Origin: Paenibacillus barcinonensis
GTDB taxonomy: Bacteria; Bacillota; Bacilli; Paenibacillales; Paenibacillaceae
Direction: 5' to 3'
NCBI RefSeq assembly: GCF_003217495.1
Contig: NZ_QJSW01000027.1
Span: 1-64,000 of the forward strand
Length of the DNA stretch: 64,000 nucleotides
Each line of letters opens with the position of its first letter. Within the stretch, counting starts at the first letter, position 1. Of this stretch, positions 8,240 to 17,363 are shown piece after piece. Below the pieces are notes generated by a model that was not told where the DNA came from, made no database searches, and worked only from the letters and a program-made list of their open reading frames with translations. The translations under genes and the position numbers were made by a program.

Positions 8240-9106
8240 TCAGGATCTTCTCCGCAAGCCCGGAGAGCGATATAACATCGCATCACACATGTCCGCCGTT
8301 CTTCGAATCGGCTTCACATCATGGACACGTACCAGTTGGCAGCCTTGGGCAATGCCAAACGCGACTGTCGCCGCTGTACCTTCCAGCGCATCGTCCGCAC
8401 CGACATCCAGGGTATGCTGGATAAACCGTTTGCGGGAAGTGGCGAGCAGCACAGGATATCCCAGCTCATTAAGCAGACCAAGAGAAGACATCAGCTGCAA
8501 GTTCTCGGAAATATCCTTCACAAAGCCGATGCCCGGGTCCAGTATAATCTGATGCTCCTGAACACCCGCCGCAAGTGCAAGCCGAATGCTGGCCTGCACA
8601 TCACGCACAACGTCGTGCAGATAGTCGGTATAATGATGTTCCTGCCGATTATGCATCAGAATAATGGGACATCCCAGCTCAGCTGCTGTCCGGGCCATCG
8701 CCGGGTCTGCCTTGGCTCCCCATACATCGTTAATGATATGAGCGCCCGCCTGAATGGCCTGACGCGCAACATCCGCTTTGTATGTGTCCACCGAGATCGG
8801 TATGTGCGGCGCTTGGGCGTGCAAGGCTTCAATCACTGGAATAATCCGGCCAAGCTCCTCGTCTGCGCTGACCACCTTCGACCCAGGGCGGGTGGACTCC
8901 CCGCCGATATCAATCAGATCGGCTCCGTCTGCCACCATCTGCTTCGCATGAGCGACAGCTCGTTCCACACTATTGTAACGTCCACCATCCGAGAATGAAT
9001 CAGGTGTCACGTTTAAAATGCCCATAATCTGTGTTCGGGCCCCCAGCGTAAGTGAAGCTGGCCCCCATTCATATTTTCGTTCATAGATGACTGGTGTAAG
9101 TGTCAT
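8240..9106 (-). CDS. folP: dihydropteroate synthase
   Basis: DHPS condenses hydroxymethyl-dihydropterin pyrophosphate with p-aminobenzoate; it is the sulfonamide target. The 288-residue TIM barrel carries GILNVTPDSFSDGG, IDIGGESTRPG, the DPGIGFVK phosphate loop and TSRKRFI. The gene overlaps the end of pabC by four bases. The C-terminal tail is Arg-rich but otherwise ordinary. Confidence 0.98.
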   Translation of the reverse strand: MTLTPVIYERKYEWGPASLTLGARTQIMGILNVTPDSFSDGGRYNSVERAVAHAKQMVADGADLIDIGGESTRPGSKVVSADEELGRIIPVIEALHAQAPHIPISVDTYKADVARQAIQAGAHIINDVWGAKADPAMARTAAELGCPIILMHNRQEHHYTDYLHDVVRDVQASIRLALAAGVQEHQIILDPGIGFVKDISENLQLMSSLGLLNELGYPVLLATSRKRFIQHTLDVGADDALEGTAATVAFGIAQGCQLVRVHDVKPIRRTADMCDAMLYRSPGLRRRS

Positions 9107-9996
9107 GAAGTATACCCCGCTTTCTTCCGGTACATACGCAGCAGCACAGCAGTAACCGGGCCAATCTGTCCATTGCTGATCGTTGTCTCTTGTCCGTTCA
9201 AATCCCGCAGCGTTGTCACTGGAACAAGCTCGGCCACCGATCCGGTCACAAATATTTCATCCGCCTGCCGCAGTTCCTCCCACGGCGACTCTGTTTCCTT
9301 GCAAGCAATGCCCTGCTCGGCGGCGATTTCCATGACCACCGCTCTGGTGATGCCCGGCAGAATGCCGGTGGATAGCGAAGGGGTATAGAGCACCTGCTCA
9401 CGCACCCAAAACACATTGCTAACCATGCCCTCTGCAACATTCCCCTCACGGGTAAGCTGTAGCCCCTCTGCGCCCTGCACTCGCTGATCCTGCTGGGCAA
9501 GCCGGTTTAGTTCACGCTTGGCTAATATGCTGTTCATGTAGTGCAGCGACTTGAACCTGACCTCGCCTTCCGGCGTATTGCGCGGTGTAGAGAGACGTTG
9601 AAGCATTTTACCATTCTCATACAGGATGGGAGAGGGTTCGGGCAGTGCTTTTGCCAATACGATGTGGGTCGGAGCGGTGTAATCTCCTGAAGGTAAACCG
9701 AGCGGCGCTTCGCCAGCAGATACGGTATAACGCACGTAAGCATCCTCAAGCTGGTTAACCTCCATCAGCCGAGATATCCAATCAGCTACTTCATCCTCAG
9801 TCACCTCAAAAGGGATACCCAATTCCGCACAGCCTGAAGCCATTCGCTCCAGATGTCGTTCCAGAAGGTAGGGCTCACCCCGGTATGTCCGAAATGTCTC
9901 AAACAGCCCGAGCCCGTACAAAAAGCCGTGATCCATTACAGGAACCACGGCGGATGCCAGTTGAACCAGCTTTCCGTTCAGCGCGGCATATTGCAT
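9103..9996 (-). CDS. pabC: 4-amino-4-deoxychorismate lyase
   Basis: This PLP fold-type IV enzyme of 297 residues releases pyruvate from aminodeoxychorismate to give p-aminobenzoate. Visible family features are MDHGFLYGLGLFETFRTY near the N-terminus, the FKSLHYMN segment with the likely Schiff-base Lys, EGNVAEGMVSNVFW and TGILPGITR. The ATG at 9996 follows the pabA stop by one base (TAA-C-ATG), so the two are translationally coupled. The longer frame upstream runs inside pabA and is rejected. Confidence 0.96.
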   Translation of the reverse strand: MQYAALNGKLVQLASAVVPVMDHGFLYGLGLFETFRTYRGEPYLLERHLERMASGCAELGIPFEVTEDEVADWISRLMEVNQLEDAYVRYTVSAGEAPLGLPSGDYTAPTHIVLAKALPEPSPILYENGKMLQRLSTPRNTPEGEVRFKSLHYMNSILAKRELNRLAQQDQRVQGAEGLQLTREGNVAEGMVSNVFWVREQVLYTPSLSTGILPGITRAVVMEIAAEQGIACKETESPWEELRQADEIFVTGSVAELVPVTTLRDLNGQETTISNGQIGPVTAVLLRMYRKKAGYTS

Positions 9997-9997
9997 G

Positions 9998-10576
9998 TTA
10001 TACAGTTGCCTTCTGCTGTGACAGGAAGTTGCGAAGCATCTGATGACCATGGTCTGTAATAATGGATTCCGGGTGGAACTGCACCCCTTCGATAGCATAC
10101 TCTTTGTGACGCAGACCCATAATTTCACCTTCTGCCGTCTCCGCCGTAATCTCCAGGCAATCCGGCAAACTGCTGCGCTCCACAATCAAGGAATGGTAAC
10201 GTGTTGCTGTAAAGGGGGAAGGAAGCCCGGTAAATACCGACGTTCCCTGATGATGCATCTCGGACGTTTTGCCATGCATCATACGATCTGCACGAATGAC
10301 ATTGCCGCCGAACGCCTGTCCAATCGCCTGATGTCCAAGGCATACGCCAAAGATTGGAATGCTGCCTTTAAAATGATCAATAACCGCCAGACTGATCCCC
10401 GCCTCATTCGGCGTGCACGGCCCTGGAGAGATCAGAATATGATCCGGTGCCAGCGCTTCAATACCTGCCAGATCAATTTCGTCATTGCGGCGAACTTCCA
10501 CCGTCTCCCCCAGTTCACCCAGATATTGAACCAGATTGTACGTAAAGGAATCATAATTGTCGATAACCAGAATCAT
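9998..10576 (-). CDS. pabA: glutamine amidotransferase subunit of aminodeoxychorismate/anthranilate synthase
   Basis: The 192-residue class I glutaminase supplies ammonia to PabB. It shows DNYDSFTYNLVQYL, the nucleophile loop GVCLGHQAIGQ (Cys79) and FHPESI with the catalytic His-Glu. The start at 10576 has AGGAGG nine bases upstream. In B. subtilis the same gene (pabA/trpG) also serves tryptophan synthesis; no other trp gene is in this window, so dual use is possible but not shown. Confidence 0.96.
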   Translation of the reverse strand: MILVIDNYDSFTYNLVQYLGELGETVEVRRNDEIDLAGIEALAPDHILISPGPCTPNEAGISLAVIDHFKGSIPIFGVCLGHQAIGQAFGGNVIRADRMMHGKTSEMHHQGTSVFTGLPSPFTATRYHSLIVERSSLPDCLEITAETAEGEIMGLRHKEYAIEGVQFHPESIITDHGHQMLRNFLSQQKATV

Positions 10577-10626
10577 ATGCTCGCTCCTCCTCATCTTCCA
10601 GCCGCAGCATGCGGCTGGAACCTGAT

Positions 10627-12219
10627 TTATTTTAGTTTGACCGCTTCATTCCGTTCAGATTGCTTCTCCGCTTCAGCTCGTTCACTGTAACTCACAGCTC
10701 TCATCATCGCTCTGGCCTTATTCCGACACTCTCTGTATTCACGGTAGGGATCAGAATCAATGACAATGCCTGCACCAGCCTGCACATACCCTGTCCCATC
10801 CTTGATCGCAAGGGTGCGAATGATAATATTCAGCTCCATATTGCCACTGTAATCAATCCACCCGATGGAACCTGTATAGGGACCTCTACGCACCGGTTCA
10901 AGCTCCTCGATAATTTCCATCGTACGCACTTTGGGAGCCCCCGTTATCGTGCCGCCCGGAAACGTTGCGGCAATGACATCATATACCGACAATCCCTCCG
11001 CCAGTCTGCCTTCTACCTGTGATACAAGGTGCATAACATGCGAATATTTCTCGATTGTCATTAACTCGGGCACATGGACCGAGCCATATGCGGCAATTCG
11101 TCCGATATCATTACGCTCCAGATCAACCAGCATAATATGCTCGGCTCGCTCCTTCTCACTACCCAGCAGCTCCTCCGCCATAGCCTGATCTTCTGCCGCA
11201 TCACGCCCTCTTCTTCGCGTTCCGGCAATGGGACGTGCACTGACCTTGCCATTCTCAACTTTAACCAATAATTCAGGGGAGCCACTGACCAGCTGGAAGT
11301 CTGAACTGCGAAGCATCCCCATATACGGAGAAGGGTTCACGATTCGTAGCCATTCATAGATGTGCTCACCACTGGATTGAAGCAGCTTCTCATGCCTGAG
11401 CGACAAATTAACCTGAAACACATCACCTTGACGGATATACTCCTGTACCTTGTGCACCGCCTGTTCAAAGTCCTCCTGCGGGAAGGTCGTATGCCAGCCT
11501 TCTGTTTCCTGCTCCGATTCTTCCCGCCGCAATGCAAGATGCACCTGTCTATGACGCAGCTCCAGAGACTGCTGCTGCTCTTCTGCCTGAGCAAAGCCCA
11601 AAATATGAAGCCAGCGCTGCTGCATGGCTAATGCACGCCCCTTCGCTTCCACAAAGCGGCTGTGCAGATCCTGCTGCCCTGGATTCCATTCCATATGCAC
11701 CATACAGAAGAGCACCTGCTGCTCATGGTCGTAAGCCCATATTTCCTCAAAACGCATCCACCAGTAATCCGGCAAAGCAGGATTGTCCTCGGCCAGCGTT
11801 GGCAGCTTCTCCAGTGACCTTGCCACATCGTAGCTCAGGTAACCGGCACAACCGCCTGCGAAATCCGGTGCTCCGTCTACCTTTGGTGCGCGGTAAGGCG
11901 CCATCCATCTTTTCAATACATCGAGCGGCTTGCCCTGTTCTGTCCGTGTAACCCCTTGAGATACGTCGTGAATGGTGGCCTCCTGCCCTTTGCCAGAAAC
12001 GATGGATACGGGATTTAAGCCAAGAAAAGTGTACCTTCCTCCCTTACCATTCTCCAGCACAATAGCATCAGGGGATGCATAATGCCATGCCGCTTCCCAT
12101 GTCAGCGGTAAACCGCCATGATACGGTCCCTCATCCGACCTCGTAATATAAGGCAGCATCGTCCAGCCTTGTGCAGCCCACGCTTCCCAGTCGGCGTAAG
12201 TAGTCATCTGGTGTGTCAT
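10627..12219 (-). CDS. pabB: aminodeoxychorismate synthase component I (TrpE/PabB family)
   Basis: The 530-residue chorismate-binding enzyme has the C-terminal domain motifs GSPELLV, PIAGTRRRG (330-338), HIMLVDLERNDIGR, YSHVMHLVS, GGTITGAPKVR and AGIVIDSDP. Context (pabA, pabC, folP) points to p-aminobenzoate rather than tryptophan synthesis. The third residue of the PIAGT motif is Ala, as in anthranilate synthases, not the Lys that forms the covalent intermediate in E. coli PabB. The ATG at 12219 has AGAGGAAAGGG upstream. The longer frame to 12330 adds a basic tail without family support. Confidence 0.9.
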   Translation of the reverse strand: MTHQMTTYADWEAWAAQGWTMLPYITRSDEGPYHGGLPLTWEAAWHYASPDAIVLENGKGGRYTFLGLNPVSIVSGKGQEATIHDVSQGVTRTEQGKPLDVLKRWMAPYRAPKVDGAPDFAGGCAGYLSYDVARSLEKLPTLAEDNPALPDYWWMRFEEIWAYDHEQQVLFCMVHMEWNPGQQDLHSRFVEAKGRALAMQQRWLHILGFAQAEEQQQSLELRHRQVHLALRREESEQETEGWHTTFPQEDFEQAVHKVQEYIRQGDVFQVNLSLRHEKLLQSSGEHIYEWLRIVNPSPYMGMLRSSDFQLVSGSPELLVKVENGKVSARPIAGTRRRGRDAAEDQAMAEELLGSEKERAEHIMLVDLERNDIGRIAAYGSVHVPELMTIEKYSHVMHLVSQVEGRLAEGLSVYDVIAATFPGGTITGAPKVRTMEIIEELEPVRRGPYTGSIGWIDYSGNMELNIIIRTLAIKDGTGYVQAGAGIVIDSDPYREYRECRNKARAMMRAVSYSERAEAEKQSERNEAVKLK

Positions 12220-12454
12220 TGCGGCCCGCCGCCCTTTCCTCTGTAGCCATATAACGTTGACTAGTACTTTACGCAGGCTCTTGTGACGGCATAAGCTAAG
12301 CTTCCATTGCAGCTTTCTTTGAGAAAGCATTTAGGCAAACAGCTTGCTTTTCACATTTTCTGTCTTCTCCGCATTGTGTACGTCTGTTCAACTTATATAG
12401 TTCTTATTGTTTGATAGTATACTAAAGCGTCGTTGCTTTTAAAAGCATTACGCA
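12220..12454. other. intergenic region upstream of pabB
   Basis: Between the cysK terminator and pabB there is no gene. A possible minus-strand promoter is TTTAAA-16-TATACT near 12414-12441, but it is not strong. I see no T-box, tryptophan attenuator or triplet-repeat (TRAP-type) site. Confidence 0.4.
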
Positions 12455-12489
12455 AAAAATCCTCCCCACCCGTCAGGGCAGGAAGGATT
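12455..12489 (-). terminator. cysK terminator
   Basis: On the minus strand AATCCTTCCTGCCC pairs with GGGTGGGGAGGATT around a four-base loop, followed by six T residues. It lies about 75 nt past the cysK stop. Confidence 0.85.
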
Positions 12490-12564
12490 AATTTATTTTA
12501 CGAAGGATACGGCAACAACAGCTTAACAGAATATAAAGTGTATGCCGGATCGTTGTACTTAGGC

Positions 12565-13503
12565 TTACCCCTCAAAATTGTACAGCGGCGTGCTCAGGTA
12601 ACGTTCACCATTACTTGGTACGATCACAACTACACGTTTACCTGCTCCAAGCTGTTTCGCCACCTGGAGACCTGCGCGAATCGCTGCACCGGAAGAAATG
12701 CCGGACAGAATGCCCTCTTCTTTTGCAACCGTGCGAGCTGTTTCAAATGCATCATCATTCTCGATGTGGATAATTTCGTCGTAAATTTCCTGATCCAGAA
12801 TCTCAGGGATAAAGTTTGCACCAATACCCTGGATTTTGTGAGGGCCTGGTTTGCCTCCAGCAAGGATTGGCGATGCTGCCGGCTCTACCGCTACAATTTT
12901 GATGCCAGGAAATGCTTCTTTAAGCACTTCACCCGTGCCCGTAATCGTTCCGCCAGTACCAATACCTGCAACGAATGCATCCACTGTTCCACCTACGGAC
13001 TGAATTGCTTCAACAATTTCAGGACCTGTCGTTTCACGGTGAATTTTCACATTTGCTTTGTTCTTGAACTGCTCAGCCATGAAATATGTTGGATTCTCTT
13101 TGAGCAGTTCCTCGGCTTTCTTAACTGCGCCGTTCATTCCTTCTGCCCCAGGGGTAAGTACCAGCTCGGCACCATAAGCACGAAGCAGGTTACGACGCTC
13201 CAAGCTCATCGTTTCGGGCATTACAATAACAGCCTTGTAGCCTTTAGCCGCAGCGACCATCGCGAGACCGATTCCTGTGTTACCGCTTGTTGCTTCAATG
13301 ATGGTACCGCCTGGTTTCAGCTTGCCTTCTTTTTCCGCTTCTTCAACAATGCTTACCGCGATACGATCTTTAACACTTGATCCCGGGTTCTGATACTCCA
13401 GCTTCACCAATACTTCAGCGCTGCCTTCAGGTACGATACGGTTCAGACGGACAAGCGGTGTACCTCCGATGAGTTCAGTTACGTTATTGACTACTTTAGC
13501 CAT
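12565..13503 (-). CDS. cysK: cysteine synthase A (O-acetylserine sulfhydrylase)
   Basis: This 312-residue PLP enzyme makes cysteine from O-acetylserine and sulfide. Lys45 in NPGSSVKDR is the PLP Schiff base, EATSGNTGIG binds substrate and phosphate, and GIGTGGTITG anchors the cofactor phosphate. AAGGAGGGC precedes the ATG. It has its own promoter (13605-13633) and terminator, so it forms a single-gene unit. Its neighbours (yacD-like gene and pabB) are as in B. subtilis. I found no convincing CymR site. Confidence 0.98.
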   Translation of the reverse strand: MAKVVNNVTELIGGTPLVRLNRIVPEGSAEVLVKLEYQNPGSSVKDRIAVSIVEEAEKEGKLKPGGTIIEATSGNTGIGLAMVAAAKGYKAVIVMPETMSLERRNLLRAYGAELVLTPGAEGMNGAVKKAEELLKENPTYFMAEQFKNKANVKIHRETTGPEIVEAIQSVGGTVDAFVAGIGTGGTITGTGEVLKEAFPGIKIVAVEPAASPILAGGKPGPHKIQGIGANFIPEILDQEIYDEIIHIENDDAFETARTVAKEEGILSGISSGAAIRAGLQVAKQLGAGKRVVVIVPSNGERYLSTPLYNFEG

Positions 13504-13604
13504 ATGAATGCCCTCCTTAGTGGGATAAATATATTATTAATTCATGTATGTCATGTCTCGATGTATTTATATCCGAGTAAACGAGTAGGTATTTGATTAT
13601 TTTC

Positions 13605-13633
13605 ATCTTATCAACGTTACACGACATTGTCAA
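13605..13633 (-). promoter_or_regulatory. cysK promoter
   Basis: TTGACA (13628-13633, complement) and TAAGAT (13605-13610) are 17 bp apart. This predicts a leader of about 95 nt, in which I see no riboswitch. Confidence 0.75.
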
Positions 13634-13644
13634 TATGAGTACTC

Positions 13645-13692
13645 AAAAAAATACTTTGCCTTAGGCCCGGGGGCCGTAGACAAAGTATTTTT
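13645..13692. terminator. terminator after the yacD-like gene, probably bidirectional
   Basis: AAAATACTTTG at about 13647-13657 pairs with CAAAGTATTTTT at 13681-13692, with GGCC pairing in the loop and A/T runs on both sides. It ends the nadA-to-yacD transcription unit just upstream of the cysK promoter. Confidence 0.85.
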
Positions 13693-13744
13693 ATCCAGAT
13701 GCAATATCTATAAGACAGGACAATAGTCACTCATGATTATGATC

Positions 13745-14695
13745 TCAGGATGCCGGAATCTCAGAGATAATCACGGCTTTGTATTTATCTCGCAACATCT
13801 GCTCCACCTGTGGCAACGGATCAGCCTGACTTAGCGCAAGCTGCAAGCGAATCTCTTCATGTACTTCCTCAGGTGATTGCTCCTGTCGCTCGGCTTTATC
13901 ATTCAGCTTGATAACAGCATAGCCGTCTTCCACTTCAACCGGACCACCAAGTTCACCGACTTGCAGCTGAGCAGCAAGCTTTAGAATCGACTTAGGCTGA
14001 AACGGATCATTCTGTTCAATCCAGCCCAGCTTGCCGCCAGAGTCACGGGAATAGCTGTCCACCGATTGTGTGAGGGCCGCCTCTTCAAAATCCTCCCCGT
14101 TCCTCAATGCAGTCAGCAAAGCCTCCGCTTCAGATTTCTCTTTGACAACAATCATGGACAGGTCATACTTCTCGGGTGTGATGTAGTCTTCACGATGCTC
14201 TGCCCAATACTGTTTAATATCATCATCCTTGATCTGTATGCCCGAGGTAGCGATCTTCTCCAGAAGTAAACGATAACCCGCCTCCAGCTCCAGATCCTGC
14301 TTTGAAAGACCAAGCTGCGATTTCATCGCATCATAATAAGACTTCTCGGAGTCATACCCATCCATGGCCTCAGCCATTTCTTTGGCAATCTCTTTTGGAG
14401 TCACAACCAGATTTCGCTGAACAGCCTCGGCATATACCGCTTTCCGATTCAGCATCTGAAGCAGGATTTCACTTCCGTAACGCCGTTTTAATTCATTAAT
14501 CCAGGCTTGATCTGTAATGACTTCCCCATTAATGGTTGCAACAGTGCTGCCCTCTTCCTGATTCGTATCCTGAGGTTTCTCCGCTTCGTCTTTGCCTTGG
14601 TTGAGCACCTGCATAGCCATTACTGTACCCATAACCACTACACCCAGTGTCAAAATAACAACTGCTGTCCACAGTCCTTTTTCTTGTCTGTTCAT
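13745..14695 (-). CDS. yacD: membrane-anchored parvulin-type peptidyl-prolyl isomerase (YacD-like)
   Basis: The 316-residue protein has an N-terminal membrane anchor (about 9-30) without a lipobox, a SurA-like helical segment, and a parvulin core (about 170-270) with YDLSMIVVK, GGKLGWIEQND and EVEDGYAVIKL. It would act outside the membrane on folding of secreted proteins. Position between hslO and cysK is that of B. subtilis yacD. A second parvulin-like gene (36921-38060) occurs in this window, there as a lipoprotein. Confidence 0.85.
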   Translation of the reverse strand: MNRQEKGLWTAVVILTLGVVVMGTVMAMQVLNQGKDEAEKPQDTNQEEGSTVATINGEVITDQAWINELKRRYGSEILLQMLNRKAVYAEAVQRNLVVTPKEIAKEMAEAMDGYDSEKSYYDAMKSQLGLSKQDLELEAGYRLLLEKIATSGIQIKDDDIKQYWAEHREDYITPEKYDLSMIVVKEKSEAEALLTALRNGEDFEEAALTQSVDSYSRDSGGKLGWIEQNDPFQPKSILKLAAQLQVGELGGPVEVEDGYAVIKLNDKAERQEQSPEEVHEEIRLQLALSQADPLPQVEQMLRDKYKAVIISEIPAS

Positions 14696-14718
14696 ACCTC
14701 ATCCCGTCCCTGCATTGA

Positions 14719-15609
14719 TCAGCTCTTCGCTTGTTCTAGGATGGTTTCTAGCTGCTCTTTATTAAAATCATAGGATTCGTTACAGAATTGGCAAACCACT
14801 TCAGCCTGCCCTTCCTCCTCAATTAACTGCTCCAGTTCGACCTGGCCCAGACTAATTAACGTTGTCTCCAACCGCTCACGTGAACAACTACAATTAAAAC
14901 GAATATCCAGCTCCCCCATGACCTGCACATCTGGCAGAAGACGGCGCAGCAGCTCTTCCAGCTCAAGCCCCTCGTTCAGCAGGGTTGTTACGGGCGGCAG
15001 AGCGCCAATAGCATTCTCAATCTCCGTGATCTCCGGGTCTGTTAACCCTGGCAGCAGCTGAATAATAAAGCCACCCGCGACGATAACCGAGTTATCTGTA
15101 TCTACCAAGACACCCACCCCGACTGCGGAAGGCGTCTGTTCTGATTGTGCAAAATAATACGTAAAGTCTTCACCCAGCTCACCCGAAATAATAGGGATGC
15201 TGCCACGGTACGGCTCCTTTAATCCCAGATCCTTGGTGATGTTGATGAAGCCTTCTGTACCTACAGCTCCGGCTACGTCCAGCTTACCAAAACGGTTGCT
15301 TGGCAGGTGTACATGCGGATGAGTAACGTAACCCCGTACTTCACCCTTGGCATTGGCGTCAGCTACAATCTGACCAATCGGGCCATCTCCATTCACTTGG
15401 ATGGTGAGTTTCTCATTCCCCTTCAGCATCGCTCCCATAATAGCCGCTGTTGTTACTGTACGCCCCATGGCTGCTGTAGCCGTGGGAAACGTATCATGTC
15501 TTCTTCGCAATTCTTCCACCAGCTCCGTTGTCTGAACGGCAAAAGCCCTTACCTTTCCGTTCATTGCTGTACCACGGATCAACCGGTCAAGCTTGTTGTT
15601 GTTTTCCAA
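14719..15609 (-). CDS. hslO: redox-regulated chaperonin Hsp33
   Basis: At 296 residues it matches Hsp33. The C-terminal redox switch has the four zinc-binding cysteines as CSC (240, 242) and CQFC (273, 276). Oxidation releases zinc and activates holdase activity. The start is TTG at 15609 with AAGGAGG nine bases upstream. It follows coaX and precedes the yacD-like gene by 23 bp. Confidence 0.97.
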   Translation of the reverse strand: MENNNKLDRLIRGTAMNGKVRAFAVQTTELVEELRRRHDTFPTATAAMGRTVTTAAIMGAMLKGNEKLTIQVNGDGPIGQIVADANAKGEVRGYVTHPHVHLPSNRFGKLDVAGAVGTEGFINITKDLGLKEPYRGSIPIISGELGEDFTYYFAQSEQTPSAVGVGVLVDTDNSVIVAGGFIIQLLPGLTDPEITEIENAIGALPPVTTLLNEGLELEELLRRLLPDVQVMGELDIRFNCSCSRERLETTLISLGQVELEQLIEEEGQAEVVCQFCNESYDFNKEQLETILEQAKS

Positions 15610-15719
15610 GTCATTCAGCCTCCTTTGGCGTAAAATTTTGTATCCATTCCTTTAACAGAAAAAAACGGCTCAACATTAGAGCTGATCCTCCAGCCTGCTG
15701 TATGCCGCCCTTTGTATGT

Positions 15720-16490
15720 CTACCTTTCCGTGTTCCGCTCATAGATGACTCGCAGCCCCTCAAGCGTAAGCAGTGGGTCAACCTTCTGGATACTTCGGGT
15801 CTCTTCAGCAATCAATGAAGCAAGGCCACCCGTTGCAACCACCATAGGGTCAGCATTCATCTCTTGACGAATCCGCTCCACGATGCCGTCCACCTGTCCG
15901 GCATATCCATAGATGATACCAGACTGCATTGCATGCACCGTATTACGTCCAATCACTTTCTTGGGCTTCTCCAGCTCTATACGCGGCAGCTTGGCTGCCC
16001 GCTCATAAAGCGCCTCGGTAGCGATGTGAATGCCGGGCACGATGGCTCCTCCTAAATAATGACCCTTTTCATCAATGCAGTCAAACGTTGTGGCTGTTCC
16101 AAAATCAACGACCACAAGCGGGCCGCCATACTTCTCTACGGCCGCCACAGCGTTTACGATCCGGTCCGCTCCAACCTCGCGCGGATTCTCGTATCGCAGG
16201 TTCAGGCCGGTTTTGATGCCCGGCCCCACAAGCAGTGGTTTTCTGCCCACGTATTTCTCACACATCGTCTCAATTACATTCACCAGCGGTGGAACCACCG
16301 ATGAAATAATGACACCCTCAATGTCGCGAGCCGAGATACGGGACATATGAAATAAATTATAAATCAATACGCCGTATTCATCTACTGTCGACTGACGAGA
16401 TGTGCTGAGACGAAAATGGTGCAGCAGTTCACGGCCCTGATATACCCCGAGCACAATGTTACTGTTGCCCACATCGACAACTAGAATCAA
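15720..16490 (-). CDS. coaX: type III pantothenate kinase
   Basis: This 256-residue enzyme phosphorylates pantothenate in the first step of coenzyme A synthesis. It shows the ASKHA-fold motifs DVGNSNIVLG at the N-terminus, GADRIVNAVAA, DFGTATTFD and GGAIVPGI. The TTG start at 16490 uses GGGGTG, which also contains the nadC stop codon, so it is coupled to the NAD genes. NAD and CoA synthesis genes are therefore on one transcript. Confidence 0.97.
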   Translation of the reverse strand: MILVVDVGNSNIVLGVYQGRELLHHFRLSTSRQSTVDEYGVLIYNLFHMSRISARDIEGVIISSVVPPLVNVIETMCEKYVGRKPLLVGPGIKTGLNLRYENPREVGADRIVNAVAAVEKYGGPLVVVDFGTATTFDCIDEKGHYLGGAIVPGIHIATEALYERAAKLPRIELEKPKKVIGRNTVHAMQSGIIYGYAGQVDGIVERIRQEMNADPMVVATGGLASLIAEETRSIQKVDPLLTLEGLRVIYERNTER

Positions 16491-16496
16491 AGAGGT

Positions 16497-17363
16497 TCAC
16501 CCCTCTTTCTTTTCGTTTAAATCCAGGCTGATGTCCAGGCTCTCAAAAGAATAGGTTAACCTGCCAACCGAAATTACATCCACACCCGTCTCGGCAATTC
16601 CACGAATCGTCTGCAGAGAAACGTTCCCCGATGCCTCCACCTTCACATGCGATGCCTGTTCACGAATCAGTGCAACTGCCTCGCGCATCCGATCAGGCTG
16701 CATGTTATCCAGCATAATGATATCCGCTCCGGCATGCAAGGCTTCCTGTACCTGCGCCAGATTTTCCGTTTCTACCTCAATCGTCATCGTATGCGGAATG
16801 ACAGTACGTGCACGATGCACCGCTTCGGTGATTCCGCCTGCACCCTTGATATGATTATCCTTGATCATAACAGCATCATATAACCCGAATCGGTGATTAG
16901 CGCCGCCGCCAACACGCACAGCATATTTTTCCAGCAGGCGATGACCTGGTGTTGTTTTGCGTGTATCCACCAGTCTCGTCTTCAGGCCTTCAAGTGCATC
17001 CACGTAGGAACGTGTGCGCGTAGCAATGCCCGACATCCGCTGCAGCAGGTTGAGCGCGAGCCGTTCACCGGTCAGGAGCGAATGTGTGCTGCCTTCGACA
17101 ACAGCCAGTATCGTGCCTGGATTAACAGCATCACCATCACTCACTTTTGCAGTAAACCGAAGTGCTGGGTCAACGACTTGAAATACAAGCTCAGCAATGG
17201 GCATGCCTGCGATGATTCCCTGATCCTTGGCATGAATCACGGCTTTGGATTCACTGCCTGTGGGGATGGTCACACTGGTTGTGACATCTCCCGCACCTAC
17301 ATCCTCGCGCAGCCAGCCTTTAATCGTCTCGATCAATTCTTGATTGTATCCATTCAGTATCAT
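16497..17363 (-). CDS. nadC: quinolinate phosphoribosyltransferase (nicotinate-nucleotide pyrophosphorylase)
   Basis: NadC joins quinolinate to PRPP and decarboxylates it to nicotinate mononucleotide. The 288-residue sequence has LREDVGAGDVTT, RLVDTRKTTPGHR, the VRVGGGANHRFGLYDAVMIKDNH block and the C-terminal VEASGNVSL and DVISVGRLT. The ATG at 17363 overlaps the nadB stop (ATGA) and has GGAGG ten bases upstream, a better choice than the ATG at 17372. Confidence 0.97.
   Translation of the reverse strand: MILNGYNQELIETIKGWLREDVGAGDVTTSVTIPTGSESKAVIHAKDQGIIAGMPIAELVFQVVDPALRFTAKVSDGDAVNPGTILAVVEGSTHSLLTGERLALNLLQRMSGIATRTRSYVDALEGLKTRLVDTRKTTPGHRLLEKYAVRVGGGANHRFGLYDAVMIKDNHIKGAGGITEAVHRARTVIPHTMTIEVETENLAQVQEALHAGADIIMLDNMQPDRMREAVALIREQASHVKVEASGNVSLQTIRGIAETGVDVISVGRLTYSFESLDISLDLNEKKEG

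Noticed and set aside
12433..13380. 315-codon plus-strand frame opposite cysK
   Set aside because: It starts inside the cysK terminator and is fully antisense to a clear cysK; no domain is recognisable.
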